DNA of 39,554 bases from an uncultured Faecalibacterium sp. (lineage in GTDB: Bacteria; Bacillota; Clostridia; Oscillospirales; Ruminococcaceae): contig CAKTGS010000009.1 of the NCBI GenBank assembly GCA_934561485.1, positions 1-39,554 on the forward strand. Direction: 5' to 3'. The notes beneath the pieces are model-generated. The model searched no databases. It was not told the DNA's origin and saw only the letters and a program-made list of their open reading frames with translations. Shown here piece after piece: positions 15,409 to 23,914 of this stretch. The translations under genes and the position numbers were made by a program. Each line of letters starts with the position of its first letter. Position 1 is the stretch's first letter.

Positions 15409-15510
15409 ATGGCAATGGCTGCAGCAATTGGTGTTACGGTAGGCTTTGCACTTTTGCGCGGTGCGGTGCGCCGCGCTGCAATTCGGTCGGGCCGTAAGAA
15501 AAACAGGTAA
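15409..15510 (+). CDS. Small hydrophobic-basic peptide (33 aa)
   Basis: Frame of 33 codons beginning MAMAAAIGVTVGFALLRGA and ending in a basic tail RSGRKKNR: one short membrane-spanning or amphipathic helix followed by positive charge. AAAAGGCGG lies just upstream as a plausible ribosome site, and the stop is 20 nt before the YgbA-family start. The position in a probable metal- or NO-responsive operon and the membrane-peptide look support it being real, but its size leaves doubt. I do not recognise a family. Confidence 0.5.
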   Translation: MAMAAAIGVTVGFALLRGAVRRAAIRSGRKKNR

Positions 15511-15530
15511 AATCAGGAGGAACGGACCCG

Positions 15531-15884
15531 ATGCATCAGGCCGCAAAAAAGTTGGACAAAAAACGCGCAGATGAAAAACTGCTGGTCAGCGAGATGATCA
15601 CACTGTACTGCCGCAAACAGCATGGCAGCGCCAAAGGCACCCTGTGCCCGGACTGCCAGCAGCTGCATGATTACGCCCTGACCCGCATTGAAAAATGCCC
15701 GTTTATGGAAACCAAAACGTTTTGCTCGGCCTGCAAGGTCCACTGCTATCAGCCTGCCATGCGGGAAAAGATCCGTGCGGTCATGCGCTGGGCCGGCCCG
15801 CGGATGCTGCCGGTGCACCCGGTGTTGTCCATCAAGCATGTGGCGGTGACCCTCAAGGCAAAGCGGGAGGCAAAAAAATCCTGA
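15531..15884 (+). CDS. YgbA-like 'nitrous oxide-stimulated promoter' family protein
   Basis: 117 residues, basic, cysteine-rich. The family hallmarks are visible: EMITLYCRKQHG, LCPDCQQLHDYALTRIEKCPF, TFCSACKVHCY and RAVMRWAGPRML.HPVL. Cysteines are spaced as C..CPxC...C...CxxCxxxC, suggesting metal or Fe-S binding. In enterobacteria YgbA belongs to the nitrosative-stress regulon and is linked to recovery of iron-sulfur enzymes. Here it has AGGAGG 10 nt upstream, follows a tiny membrane peptide, and precedes a DUF1540 protein. The upstream palindrome shared with flavodoxin suggests a joint iron or NO response. Confidence 0.88.
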   Translation: MHQAAKKLDKKRADEKLLVSEMITLYCRKQHGSAKGTLCPDCQQLHDYALTRIEKCPFMETKTFCSACKVHCYQPAMREKIRAVMRWAGPRMLPVHPVLSIKHVAVTLKAKREAKKS

Positions 15885-15945
15885 AGCGGGTGTGTGCATA
15901 ACCTGCCCGGCGCTGGGGCAACCTAAGCGCAGAGAGGTGATAAAC

Positions 15946-16104
15946 ATGGAAAACATCGGCGTTACCTGTGATGTCTGCGCCTGCTGCCACAATGTAGGCG
16001 GCTGCAAGTGCGACCTGCCCCAGATCAAAGTGACGGAGCAGTGCACCTGCACCACACAGCAGACCGAGACCCCGCATTACTGCCAGAACTACGAGGAAAA
16101 GTAA
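15946..16104 (+). CDS. DUF1540 small cysteine-rich protein
   Basis: 52 residues with nine cysteines (8, 11, 13, 14, 20, 22, 33, 35, 46). The pattern CDVCACCHNVGGCKCDLPQIKV matches the DUF1540 layout (C..C..N..G.C.A..I.V), a probable metal-binding mini-domain common in clostridia. GAGAGGTGAT lies upstream of the ATG. It is the last gene of the YgbA group and is closed by a strong terminator. The function of the family is unknown to me; a metal-buffering or regulatory role is an inference from cysteine density. Confidence 0.85.
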   Translation: MENIGVTCDVCACCHNVGGCKCDLPQIKVTEQCTCTTQQTETPHYCQNYEEK

Positions 16105-16120
16105 AACCGCGCCAAAACGC

Positions 16121-16164
16121 ACAGCAGCCCCCGCCGGAAAATGCATTCCGGCGGGGGCTGCTGT
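16121..16164. terminator. Bidirectional terminator
   Basis: A perfect 19-bp stem (16121-16139 with 16146-16164) and a 6-nt loop between convergent genes. A-rich upstream and T-rich downstream flanks are short. Confidence 0.85.
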
Positions 16165-16178
16165 TTGTGCGGAACCGT

Positions 16179-16793
16179 TCAGCGCAGCGTCACGCTGCAG
16201 GTGGCCAGGCTGCGCACCAGGGTGCCCACGCTGTCCTTCATCTGGATGCCGGCAAAGCCCAGCGAAAAAGCGGCCTGTACATTTTCCAGCCGGTCGTCAA
16301 TAAACACGCACTCATCGGCCTTCAGGCTGTATTTGTCCAGAAAAGCCTGGTAGATCCTCGGGTCCGGCTTGTTGATCTGCACCTCGCAGGAAGCCACACC
16401 GCCGTCAAACTGTTTCAGTGCACCGCGGCTCTTCAAAAGGTCCAGAATGTCTTGCGGCATATTGCTCAGGTAATAAACCGAATAGCCGTGGCTCTTCAGG
16501 CGGCGCACCAGTTCCAGCATCCGGTGGCGCGGGCGCAGAATGTGCACCCAGTCGTCCAGCACACCCTGCACCTCAAAGGCACAGCCTGCGGCGCGGGCGG
16601 CATCCAGCATCCGGTTGTTGCCGTCAAAACGAGAGATCAGGCCGGCGTCCAGCTGCTTCCAGGTCTCGCTGCCAAAGGTCAGTGCGTAAACTTTTTCTTC
16701 CATTTCGGCGCTGCACAGCCGGTCCACCAGGTATCCCCGGGGGTCAAAGTCGATCATCACGCCGCCCAGATCAAATACAATGCTTTTATACAT
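16179..16793 (-). CDS. HAD-superfamily hydrolase (haloacid dehalogenase-like phosphatase)
   Basis: 204-residue cytoplasmic phosphatase of HAD subfamily I. Motif I is FDLGGVMIDFD (near residue 8), motif II YYLSNMP (near 107), the motif III lysine is in INKPDPRIYQAFLDKY, and motif IV is CVFIDDRLENVQAA. The motif I form FDLGGVMID lacks the usual DxD: the second acidic position is Gly-Val, as in the epoxide-hydrolase/YihX-like branch, whose members act on alpha-glucose-1-phosphate or FMN-like substrates. GAGGG lies upstream of the start. It is a single gene on the minus strand. Confidence 0.85.
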   Translation of the reverse strand: MYKSIVFDLGGVMIDFDPRGYLVDRLCSAEMEEKVYALTFGSETWKQLDAGLISRFDGNNRMLDAARAAGCAFEVQGVLDDWVHILRPRHRMLELVRRLKSHGYSVYYLSNMPQDILDLLKSRGALKQFDGGVASCEVQINKPDPRIYQAFLDKYSLKADECVFIDDRLENVQAAFSLGFAGIQMKDSVGTLVRSLATCSVTLR

Positions 16794-16831
16794 AGAGCTG
16801 CCCTCGATTTTTTCAGAATGAATCTGCACCC

Positions 16832-16840
16832 AGTATACCA
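16832..16840 (-). promoter_or_regulatory. Extended -10 promoter of the HAD gene
   Basis: Minus strand TGGTATACT, an extended -10 element, 39 nt upstream of the start codon. No clear -35 box. Confidence 0.5.
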
Positions 16841-16928
16841 CAACCGGGCTTCCGGTTTCCACTGCTTTTTGCATGGAAATGCCTGCCGCCGCATATTCCA
16901 TAGTAAAAACAGGGGAGGGGGCCGCGCC

Positions 16929-17231
16929 ATGACCATCCGGGAGCTGTGCGCAAAAGAAGTGGTGCAGGTGGAACAGGGGGTCTGTCTCGGGCAGGCGGAT
17001 GATCTGGAATTTGATCCCGGCACCGCGCGGCTGCAGAGCCTGGTGCTGCTGGGGCGTCCGCGCCTGTTCGGTCTGCTGGGACGGGAAGAAAGCCTGACCA
17101 TTCCCTGGCAAGAGATCGACACCATTGGCACGGACGCGATTTTGGTGCACACATCCCTGCCGGAACCGCCCGTCCGGCCGGAACCGGGCGGCAGCATCTG
17201 GCAGAAGCTGCGGACCCGGCTGGGCCTGTAA
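16929..17231 (+). CDS. PRC-barrel domain protein, YlmC/YmxH family
   Basis: 100 residues forming a single PRC-barrel: MTIRELCAKEVVQVEQGVCLGQADDLEFD, here cited as its two halves RELCAKEVVQV and GQADDLEFD, then LVLLGRPRLFGLLGREESLTIPW..I..IG.DAILV. This closely follows the YlmC/YmxH pattern (small sporulation-associated proteins in Bacillus and clostridia). The C-terminal 25 residues are proline-rich and then basic. GGGAGGGGG precedes the start. It is one of several sporulation-linked genes in the window. The molecular role of the family is unknown. Confidence 0.8.
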   Translation: MTIRELCAKEVVQVEQGVCLGQADDLEFDPGTARLQSLVLLGRPRLFGLLGREESLTIPWQEIDTIGTDAILVHTSLPEPPVRPEPGGSIWQKLRTRLGL

Positions 17232-17251
17232 AATTTTTGCAAAATCAGGGG

Positions 17252-17279
17252 TGGACATTTTTGGAAGATTGACTATAAT
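17252..17279 (+). promoter_or_regulatory. Promoter of the LtaS-like gene
   Basis: TGGACA (17252-17257), 16 nt, perfect TATAAT (17274-17279). Confidence 0.65.
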
Positions 17280-17353
17280 AATCGCAGAAGCTTTGTGCAA
17301 AAAGTCCAGCATTCCCGCTGGGCAGAGTTTGGAATGTGGAAAGGAATGGAACT

Positions 17354-19291
17354 ATGAAAACGTCCAAACCGCTGCTGGCTGCACGCATGGCATTTCCGCT
17401 GCTGGCATCACTGCTCACAGTGCTGCTGGGCGAATGGATCGCGCGCGGAAGCCTGACGGCCGAAACTTTTACAACCTATATTTACTCCAATGCAGAGGCC
17501 TATCTGCTGGCCTGGCTGCTGCTGTTCCTGGTGTGGGTGCTGCTGGACTGGGCACTGCGCATTCCGCCGCTGGCCACATTGGGCATGGCGGTGCTGGGCT
17601 GCGCACCCTGTGCGGTCAACTTTTACACCCTGCAGCTGCGCGGTGAGCCGTTCCTGCCCTGGGACCTGACGCAGGTGTCCGAGGCCGCCGGTGTGGCATC
17701 CGCAGCCGGCATCAAGATCCAGACCAGCATGATCGTGACCATTGTGGTGGAGCTGGGACTGATGATCGTGAGCTTTTTCCTTTACCGCAGCCGACACCGG
17801 CAGCGCTGGCTGCCCCGTGTGGCGGGCAGTGCGGCCACGGCGGCGGCTCTGTGCCTGTTGATCTTTGGTGTGTACCTGCAGCCCGCTGTTACCCAGGCCA
17901 TCGGCATTACGCCGGATGCCTGGATGCAGGACCGCTATTACCGCAATTACGGTGTGATCACCGGCTTTCTGACCAACCTGTCCAACCTGGAGATCAACAA
18001 ACCGGAAAACTACTCGGAAGAAGCGGTGAACGAAATTCTGGACAAGGTGGAAGAAAGCGGAAAAATCTCCACCAGTCCGCTGTACCCCGCCAGCTATGCG
18101 GCCGCCACGCCCCAGGACGAGCAGGTGAAAAAACCGACCATCATCTATGTGATGGACGAGTCCTACTGGGATGTGTCAGAACTGGAACAGTACGGTGTGA
18201 CCTTTGACACGGATGTTTCGGCCAATCTGCACGCGCTGCAGCAGACCAGCGCTTCCGGCCGGGCCTACAGCCCCAGTTTTGGCGGAGGCACCTGCGATGT
18301 GGAGTTTGAGGCACTGACGGGCTATTCTGCGTCCTTCCTGCCCAGCGGCAGCAAGCCCTATCAGCAGCATGTCACCAAGCCCATGTTCGCACTGCCCAGC
18401 TACCTCAAGACCCAGGGCTATCAGACGGCGGCCGTGCACTGCTTCTGGGCCAAATACTGGAGCCGTGACACGGCTTACCCCAACCTGGGCCTGGATGATT
18501 TTATCAGCCTGGAAGATATGCATGGGGTGACCAAGGTGCGCAAACACTATTGGACAAGCGGCCTTGTAACGGACGACTCCATGGCAGATCAGATCATCGG
18601 CCAGTACGAGAAGATGAAGTCCGCTTCGGATGCGCCGGTGTTCCTGCACGCCGTGACCATGCAGAACCATACCAATTATAATAAGGACAACTACCCGGAT
18701 GAGGAACGGGTGCATGTGCTTTCGCACCCGGCGGGCCTTACCGCCAGCACCGTGGGTGCACTGGAGGACTTTGCCACCGGCATCCGGGATGCCGATGCCA
18801 TGCTGGGCCGGCTCACCGCATACTTCTCCCAGGTGGATGAGCCGGTGATTCTGGTGTTCTGGGGCGACCATTACAACCCCATCGACTCCAACTACGATGT
18901 GTACACCGCCACCGGTTACGCCAGCGATTCCAGCTCGGACCCGCGCCTGCATCAGACCACCCTGCTCATGTGGTCCAACTACAGCGATGCTCAGGTGGAT
19001 CTGGGCACGATTGCCGCCTACGACATCTCGCCGGTGATGATGAACCTGTACGGCCTGAAGCAGCCGCTGTATTTCCGGTTCCTGAACCGGCAGCTGCAGG
19101 TGGCCAGCCGCGCCAACACCCGCGGTACCACCATGAACCTGGACGGCACCACCACTCTGGAACCCACAGCGTTCCAGCAGCGATGGAGCCAGGAGCAGTG
19201 GATGCTGCAGTACGACCTGATGTTCGGCAAGGGATATGCCCTCAAGCGCATGGGGCTGGAAAGCATTGCCGGGAGCAGTGCGGGCAAATAA
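17354..19291 (+). CDS. LTA synthase family sulfatase-fold phosphoglycerol transferase
   Basis: 645 residues. Roughly five membrane helices occupy residues 1-180, followed by an extracellular sulfatase-fold domain. Catalytic residues align with S. aureus LtaS: Glu269 (VMDESYWD), the nucleophile Thr313 (FGGGTCDVEFE) and Asp505-His506 (FWGDHYNP), with FLHAVTMQNHTNY between. Spacing from Glu to Thr is 44 here, about the same as in LtaS. It would polymerise or transfer glycerol phosphate from phosphatidylglycerol to a cell-surface acceptor. The start at 17354 has AAAGGA 8 nt upstream; an upstream GTG at 17336 is less likely. Its own promoter precedes it. Confidence 0.9.
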   Translation: MKTSKPLLAARMAFPLLASLLTVLLGEWIARGSLTAETFTTYIYSNAEAYLLAWLLLFLVWVLLDWALRIPPLATLGMAVLGCAPCAVNFYTLQLRGEPFLPWDLTQVSEAAGVASAAGIKIQTSMIVTIVVELGLMIVSFFLYRSRHRQRWLPRVAGSAATAAALCLLIFGVYLQPAVTQAIGITPDAWMQDRYYRNYGVITGFLTNLSNLEINKPENYSEEAVNEILDKVEESGKISTSPLYPASYAAATPQDEQVKKPTIIYVMDESYWDVSELEQYGVTFDTDVSANLHALQQTSASGRAYSPSFGGGTCDVEFEALTGYSASFLPSGSKPYQQHVTKPMFALPSYLKTQGYQTAAVHCFWAKYWSRDTAYPNLGLDDFISLEDMHGVTKVRKHYWTSGLVTDDSMADQIIGQYEKMKSASDAPVFLHAVTMQNHTNYNKDNYPDEERVHVLSHPAGLTASTVGALEDFATGIRDADAMLGRLTAYFSQVDEPVILVFWGDHYNPIDSNYDVYTATGYASDSSSDPRLHQTTLLMWSNYSDAQVDLGTIAAYDISPVMMNLYGLKQPLYFRFLNRQLQVASRANTRGTTMNLDGTTTLEPTAFQQRWSQEQWMLQYDLMFGKGYALKRMGLESIAGSSAGK

Positions 19292-19334
19292 GAGAAAATC
19301 CTGAAATTTTTTTGGACAAAACAGAGAAAAACTC

Positions 19335-19363
19335 TTGCAACCGTGCACTTTTTGTGCTATGAT
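19335..19363 (+). promoter_or_regulatory. Promoter of rpsB-tsf
   Basis: TTGCAA (19335-19340), 17 nt, TATGAT (19358-19363) with an extended TG. Confidence 0.7.
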
Positions 19364-19401
19364 AACAAGGCATTACACACGCATCACTATGCCCTTTTGT
19401 G

Positions 19402-19466
19402 CTCCGCAGGGAGTGGAGGGCAGTCCGCCGGTACCCGATGTACCGCGCAGATCACGGTGTGCGGAG
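19402..19466 (+). promoter_or_regulatory. Folded leader of rpsB
   Basis: CTCCGCA (19402-19408) pairs with TGCGGAG (19460-19466) to close a multi-branched region that contains GGTAC (19430-19434)/GTACC (19440-19444). The 130-nt leader ends at a GGAGG site. Autoregulation by ribosomal protein S2 is known in bacteria, so a role in feedback is plausible but unproven here. Confidence 0.45.
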
Positions 19467-19495
19467 GCAAAACAATATCTGGAGGTATTTTTACT

Positions 19496-20218
19496 ATGGC
19501 AGTCGTTTCTATGAAGCAGCTTCTCGAAGCAGGTGTGCACTTTGGTCATCAGACCCGCCGCTGGAACCCCAAGATGAAGAAGTACATCTTCACCGAGCGC
19601 AACGGCATCTATATCATTGATCTGCAGAAGACCGTGAAGAAGCTGGATGAGGCTTACAACTACGTGAAGGAAGTTGCAGCTGAGGGCGGCGACATTCTGT
19701 TCGTTGGCACCAAGAAGCAGGCTCAGGAGTCCATCCGTGACGAGGCTCTGCGCTGCGGTATGCACTATGTCAACGCTCGCTGGCTGGGCGGTATGCTGAC
19801 CAACTTCCGCACCATCCGCAAGCGCATCGACCGTATGGATCAGCTGGCTAAGATGAAGGAGAACGGCACCTTCGAGCTGCTGCCCAAGAAGGAAGTGGCT
19901 AAGCTCGAGCTGGAGATGGAGAAGCTGGACAAGTACCTGGGCGGCGTCAAGAACATGAAGACCCTGCCGAAGGCTATGTTCATTGTCGATCCTCACAAGG
20001 AGCGCATTGCTGTTGCTGAGGCCCGCAAGCTGAACATCCCCATCGTGGCTATCGTTGATACCAACTGCAACCCCGATGAGATCGACTACGTGATCCCCGG
20101 CAACGATGACGCAATCCGCGCTGTCAAGCTGATCGCTGGCGCTATGGCTGACGCTGTGCTGGAAGGCAAGCAGGGCAACCAGGAGGCCGCTCCCGCTGAG
20201 GATGCAGCAAACGCCTGA
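19496..20218 (+). CDS. rpsB: 30S ribosomal protein S2
   Basis: 240 residues with the family start [27 protein letters not shown] (quoted core [17 protein letters not shown]), [28 protein letters not shown] and [13 protein letters not shown]. It anchors in the small subunit. Codon choice differs from neighbours: many GCT, GTT and CGT codons, the usual bias of highly expressed genes. GGAGG precedes the start by 10 nt. It forms the universal rpsB-tsf pair. Confidence 0.98.
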   Translation: MAVVSMKQLLEAGVHFGHQTRRWNPKMKKYIFTERNGIYIIDLQKTVKKLDEAYNYVKEVAAEGGDILFVGTKKQAQESIRDEALRCGMHYVNARWLGGMLTNFRTIRKRIDRMDQLAKMKENGTFELLPKKEVAKLELEMEKLDKYLGGVKNMKTLPKAMFIVDPHKERIAVAEARKLNIPIVAIVDTNCNPDEIDYVIPGNDDAIRAVKLIAGAMADAVLEGKQGNQEAAPAEDAANA

Positions 20219-20266
20219 TTTCCCATCTCACAACCAAACAAATAACGTGTAAGGGAGAAAACAAAA

Positions 20267-21187
20267 ATGGCTATTTCTGCAAAGGACGTTATGGAACTGC
20301 GCAAGCAGACCGACTGCGGCATGATGGAGTGCAAGAAGGCTCTGACCGAGGCTGACGGCAACTTCGAGAAGGCAATCGAGATCCTGCGCGAGCGTGGTCT
20401 GGCTACTGCTGCCAAGAAGGCTGGCCGCATTGCTGCCGAGGGCATGGTCTACGCTGATTACTGCCCCGAGTGCAAGGTTGGTGTTGTCATCGAAGTCAAC
20501 GCTGAGACCGACTTCGTTGCCAAGAACGACAAGTTCGTCAAGTTCGTCAAGGACGCTACCAAGGTCATCATGGAGCAGAACCCTGCTGACGTTGAGGCCC
20601 TGATGAACTGCAAGATGGGCGATGAGACCGTGGATCAGGCTCTGAAGGAGCTGATCCTGGTCATCAAGGAGAACATCAAGGTTCGCCGTTTCGTCCGTTA
20701 CGAGGGCGTTTGCTCTGCATACGTCCACGGCGGCGGCACCCACGGCATCCTGGTCAACTTTGAGACCACCAACGGCATTGATGCAAAGGACGAGTTCGTT
20801 GCTTACGGCAAGGACATCGCTATGCAGGTTGCTGCTGCAAACCCCAGCTACGTGGACGAGGCTTCTGTGCCTGCTGAGGTCGTGGACAAGGAAAAGGAGA
20901 TCATGCTGGTTCAGATGGCTGGCGATCCCAAGAACGCCAACAAGCCTGAGGCTGTGAAGCAGAAGATGATCGAGGGCAAGATCAAGAAGTTCTTCAAGGA
21001 GAGCTGCCTGGTCGATCAGGAGTTCGTCAAGGACGGCGACCTGACCGTTTCTCAGTACACCGCTAAGGTTGCTAAGGAACTGGGCGGCGACATCAAGATC
21101 GTCAAGTTTGCTCGTTTCCAGAAGGGCGAAGGCCTGGAGAAGCGTGCTGACGACTTCGCTGCTGAAGTTGCAAGCATGGTGAAGTAA
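20267..21187 (+). CDS. tsf: Translation elongation factor Ts
   Basis: 306 residues, nucleotide-exchange factor for EF-Tu. The N-terminal UBA-like module (ISAKDVMELRKQTDCGMMECKKAL, core LRKQTDCGMMECKKAL) is followed by VVIEVNAETDFVAKN, which carries the TDFVAKN motif that disrupts Mg binding in EF-Tu. An insert with YADYCPECKVG adds a Cys pair that is unusual for EF-Ts. Later conserved blocks are HGGGTHGILV and MQVAAANP. AAGGGAG is 9 nt upstream. It is 48 nt after rpsB and shares its biased codon use. Confidence 0.98.
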   Translation: MAISAKDVMELRKQTDCGMMECKKALTEADGNFEKAIEILRERGLATAAKKAGRIAAEGMVYADYCPECKVGVVIEVNAETDFVAKNDKFVKFVKDATKVIMEQNPADVEALMNCKMGDETVDQALKELILVIKENIKVRRFVRYEGVCSAYVHGGGTHGILVNFETTNGIDAKDEFVAYGKDIAMQVAAANPSYVDEASVPAEVVDKEKEIMLVQMAGDPKNANKPEAVKQKMIEGKIKKFFKESCLVDQEFVKDGDLTVSQYTAKVAKELGGDIKIVKFARFQKGEGLEKRADDFAAEVASMVK

Positions 21188-21209
21188 TTTAAGCTTCCAA
21201 GCAAAAATG

Positions 21210-21251
21210 GGAGCCGCAGTACCCAGAACGGGGCGCTGCGGCTCCTTTTTT
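21210..21251 (+). terminator. Terminator after tsf
   Basis: GGAGCCGCAG (21210-21219) pairs with CTGCGGCTCC (21236-21245), followed by T6. Confidence 0.92.
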
Positions 21252-21253
21252 GT

Positions 21254-21282
21254 TTGTATTTGGCCGGAGAGTGTGCTATTAT
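21254..21282 (+). promoter_or_regulatory. Promoter of the 21340 hydrolase
   Basis: TTGTAT (21254-21259), 17 nt, TATTAT (21277-21282) with an extended TG. It begins immediately after the tsf terminator. Confidence 0.6.
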
Positions 21283-21339
21283 GAAAACAATAAGCGATGA
21301 ACAAGCTCGCCCTTTCAGTACAATAAAGGAGAACATACA

Positions 21340-22032
21340 ATGAAAAAACAAAATCTTATGATGGCAGGTGTTCCGGCCATTCTGTATGGCGAGCGAAGCC
21401 GCAGGGCTTATCTTTATATCCACGGCAAACAGGGCTGCAAGGAAGAAGCAGAGCGCTTTGCCTGCACTGCCTGTGAAATGGGCTGGCAGGTGCTGGCCAT
21501 CGACCTGCCGGAACATGGGGCACGTCAGAACAGCCCGGAAAAGCTGCTGCCGTGGAGCGCTGTGCCGGAAATTCAGGCCGTCTATGCCCGGATGCAGCCG
21601 GTATGGGCGCACATCCGGCTGTACGGGGTCAGCCTTGGTGCGTGGCTTGCCATGCATGCACTGCAGGACACCGCGCCGGAACAAGCGCTTTTTGTTTCTC
21701 CGGTGGTAGACATGAGCGATCTCATCACCCACAGGATGCAGGACGCAAATGTCACCGAAGCACAGCTGAAAGCAGCGGGGGAGATTCCCACGGCCTTGGG
21801 TGATGCGCTCTCGTGGCCGTATCTGTGCTGGGTGCGGGAGCATCCGCTGCACTGGAAGGCACCCACACAGGTGCTGTATGGTACGGCAGATAACCTGACC
21901 TCCCGTACAGCCATAGAGCGCTTCCGGCAGCAGACCGGTGCCCACCTGACCATTCTGGAGGATGGGGAACATTGGTTTCATACACCGCTGCAGCTGGCGG
22001 TGCTGCAGAGCTGGGAGGAACAGAATCTGTAA
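21340..22032 (+). CDS. Alpha/beta hydrolase
   Basis: 230-residue cytoplasmic hydrolase. The oxyanion-hole strand LYIHGKQGCKEEAE, the nucleophile elbow LYGVSLGAWLA (Ser near residue 105), the acid in LYGTADNLTSR and the base in EDGEHWFHTP are clear. It resembles small serine esterases/thioesterases, but the substrate is unknown. AAAGGAG lies 8 nt upstream. It stands alone and converges on cstA, with a terminator hairpin between. Confidence 0.82.
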   Translation: MKKQNLMMAGVPAILYGERSRRAYLYIHGKQGCKEEAERFACTACEMGWQVLAIDLPEHGARQNSPEKLLPWSAVPEIQAVYARMQPVWAHIRLYGVSLGAWLAMHALQDTAPEQALFVSPVVDMSDLITHRMQDANVTEAQLKAAGEIPTALGDALSWPYLCWVREHPLHWKAPTQVLYGTADNLTSRTAIERFRQQTGAHLTILEDGEHWFHTPLQLAVLQSWEEQNL

Positions 22033-22034
22033 AC

Positions 22035-22073
22035 AAAAAACGCCGCTGACGGCATAAAACCGTCAGCGGCGTT
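22035..22073. terminator. Terminator between the hydrolase and cstA
   Basis: AACGCCGCTGACGG (22039-22052) pairs perfectly with CCGTCAGCGGCGTT (22060-22073). On the minus strand it is followed by a run of T, so it serves cstA best; it may also stop the plus-strand gene. Confidence 0.88.
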
Positions 22074-22103
22074 GCTGCTTATGCAGTCAGAAGCGTGTCA
22101 GAA

Positions 22104-23831
22104 TCAGACCTTTGCTTCGCTGTTGTGCTCAGCCTTCTTGTAAGCGGAGAAGGAGTGGAACACAATGTTCAGGCCCAGAACGATCAGCAGCACAGCCAGA
22201 ATCAGCTGCAGGCCGTTTGCGATGAACACAGCGCCCCAAGTGGTCTCACCAGCAGGGATAGTAACAGAAGCAGCGGTGCTGATGGCCTTGATCATAGCGA
22301 TCAGACGCTGCACCAGTGCGGTAAAGGTGACACACAGCATGATGACCAGCGGGGGGAACAGCATCTTGTTGCTGCGGCCGGTCACCTTCAGGAACACGCA
22401 CAGGGTAGCCAGCACCAGTGCACTCAGCAGCTGGTTGGCAGAACCGAACAGCGGCCAAATGTTGGCATAGCCGATCTTGGTCAGGATAAAGCCGAACACC
22501 AGCGTGATAAAGGTGGAGAAGTACACATTGCAGAACAGCTTGCGCCAGCCCTCGGCGTGCTCCATGTCATCTACGCTGAACAGTTCCTGGAAGCTCATGC
22601 GGCCAATGCGGGCCACGGCATCCAGACTGGTCAGAGCCAGTGCGGAAACGCACATGGTCATGAACACGGTAGCAGCGTAGGCGGGCACACCGAACATCTC
22701 AAAGAAACCGGCAACGCCGCGGCTGAAGATCTGGAACGGGGTACCGGCGGCAGGGGTGCCATCGGCAGCTGCGGCAGCACCGGCCACGCACAGAGCCAGA
22801 ACAGCCAGCAGGCTTTCAAGGATCATGGCACCGTAGCCGACCTTCAGCATATCCTTCTCGTTCTCAACGGTCTTGGAGGAAGTACCGGAGGAAACAAGGC
22901 TGTGGAAGCCGGAAACTGCACCGCAAGCCACGGTGACGAACAGGATGGGGAACATGGTGCCCAGCTTTTCGTTGGTAAAGCCGGTGAACACGGGCAGGTT
23001 CATGGTGGGGTGTGCCACCAGCAGGCCGACCACGGCGCCCACGATCATGGCCACGAACATAAAGGTGGTCATGTGGTCACGGGGCTGCTTGAGCAGCCAC
23101 ATGGGCAGCACGGCTGCAAAGAAGATGTAAACAAAGGTGATATAGCTCCAAGCGGCCTTGCCCAGGATCAGGGGCAGGTTTGCACCGATGACAAAAGACA
23201 GCACGATGAACACGATGCTGACAACGCTTTCCTTCCAGCCGGAGAAGTTGAACTTCTTCTGCAGCAGGCCAAAGATAACGGCGAACACCATGAACATGAT
23301 GGACACCATACCGGCAGCGCCGTTGGTATTGGCGGCATCCACCAGTGCACCATCTGTGCCGAAGGCGTTGAAGGTGCCGGCGACCATGTCTGCAAAAGCA
23401 GCAATGACGATGCCGCAGAACAGCCAGCAGAACAGCAGGAACAGCTTGCGGCCGGTTTTGCCGATGTACTTTTCGATCAGCATACCCATGCTCTTGCCGT
23501 CATTCTTAACGGAAGCGTACAGGGCGCCAAAGTCGGTGACAGCGCCAAAGAAGATGCCGCCCAGCAGCACCCACAGCAGCACGGGCAGCCAGCCGAAAGC
23601 GGCAGCCTGAATGGCACCGGTAACAGGGCCTGCACCGGCAATGGAGCTGAACTGGTGTGCAAACACCGTCCAGCCGTTGGTGGGAACATAGTCCCGGCCG
23701 TCCTCATGGACAACTGCCGGGGTCTTGGCAGTGGGGTCGATGCCCCATTTGTTTGCCAGCCAGCGGCCGTACAGCGCATAAGCGCCGATCAGGCACACCG
23801 CGGCGATCAATACGATGACCAGCGTATTCAT
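22104..23831 (-). CDS. cstA: CstA family transporter (carbon starvation protein A)
   Basis: 575-residue polytopic membrane protein with about 15-16 hydrophobic segments. CstA hallmarks are DYVPTNGWTVFAHQFSSIAGAGPV (core GWTVFAHQFSSIAGAGPV), WLPVLLWVLLGGIFFGAVTDF, VACGAVSGFHSLVSSGTSSK and a C-terminal FGSANQLLSALVL. Family members import peptides or, in E. coli, pyruvate. The start at 23831 has GAAAGAGGT 8 nt upstream. A T-box riboswitch controls it, linking its expression to the charging of a tRNA; that fits import of an amino acid or of peptides. A terminator follows its stop. Confidence 0.93.
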   Translation of the reverse strand: MNTLVIVLIAAVCLIGAYALYGRWLANKWGIDPTAKTPAVVHEDGRDYVPTNGWTVFAHQFSSIAGAGPVTGAIQAAAFGWLPVLLWVLLGGIFFGAVTDFGALYASVKNDGKSMGMLIEKYIGKTGRKLFLLFCWLFCGIVIAAFADMVAGTFNAFGTDGALVDAANTNGAAGMVSIMFMVFAVIFGLLQKKFNFSGWKESVVSIVFIVLSFVIGANLPLILGKAAWSYITFVYIFFAAVLPMWLLKQPRDHMTTFMFVAMIVGAVVGLLVAHPTMNLPVFTGFTNEKLGTMFPILFVTVACGAVSGFHSLVSSGTSSKTVENEKDMLKVGYGAMILESLLAVLALCVAGAAAAADGTPAAGTPFQIFSRGVAGFFEMFGVPAYAATVFMTMCVSALALTSLDAVARIGRMSFQELFSVDDMEHAEGWRKLFCNVYFSTFITLVFGFILTKIGYANIWPLFGSANQLLSALVLATLCVFLKVTGRSNKMLFPPLVIMLCVTFTALVQRLIAMIKAISTAASVTIPAGETTWGAVFIANGLQLILAVLLIVLGLNIVFHSFSAYKKAEHNSEAKV

Positions 23832-23914
23832 TGTTTTTACCTCTTTCCTTTTTTCACTCTGCAACAGGCTCGGAACAATGGACTGCCGTCCGGCAAAGCA
23901 CTTCCCCAGAGCGT

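Noticed and set aside
19430..19450. GTACCGCG in the rpsB leader as a possible T-box core
   Set aside because: Lacks the upstream TGG and any specifier stem; the same bases form part of a simple hairpin.
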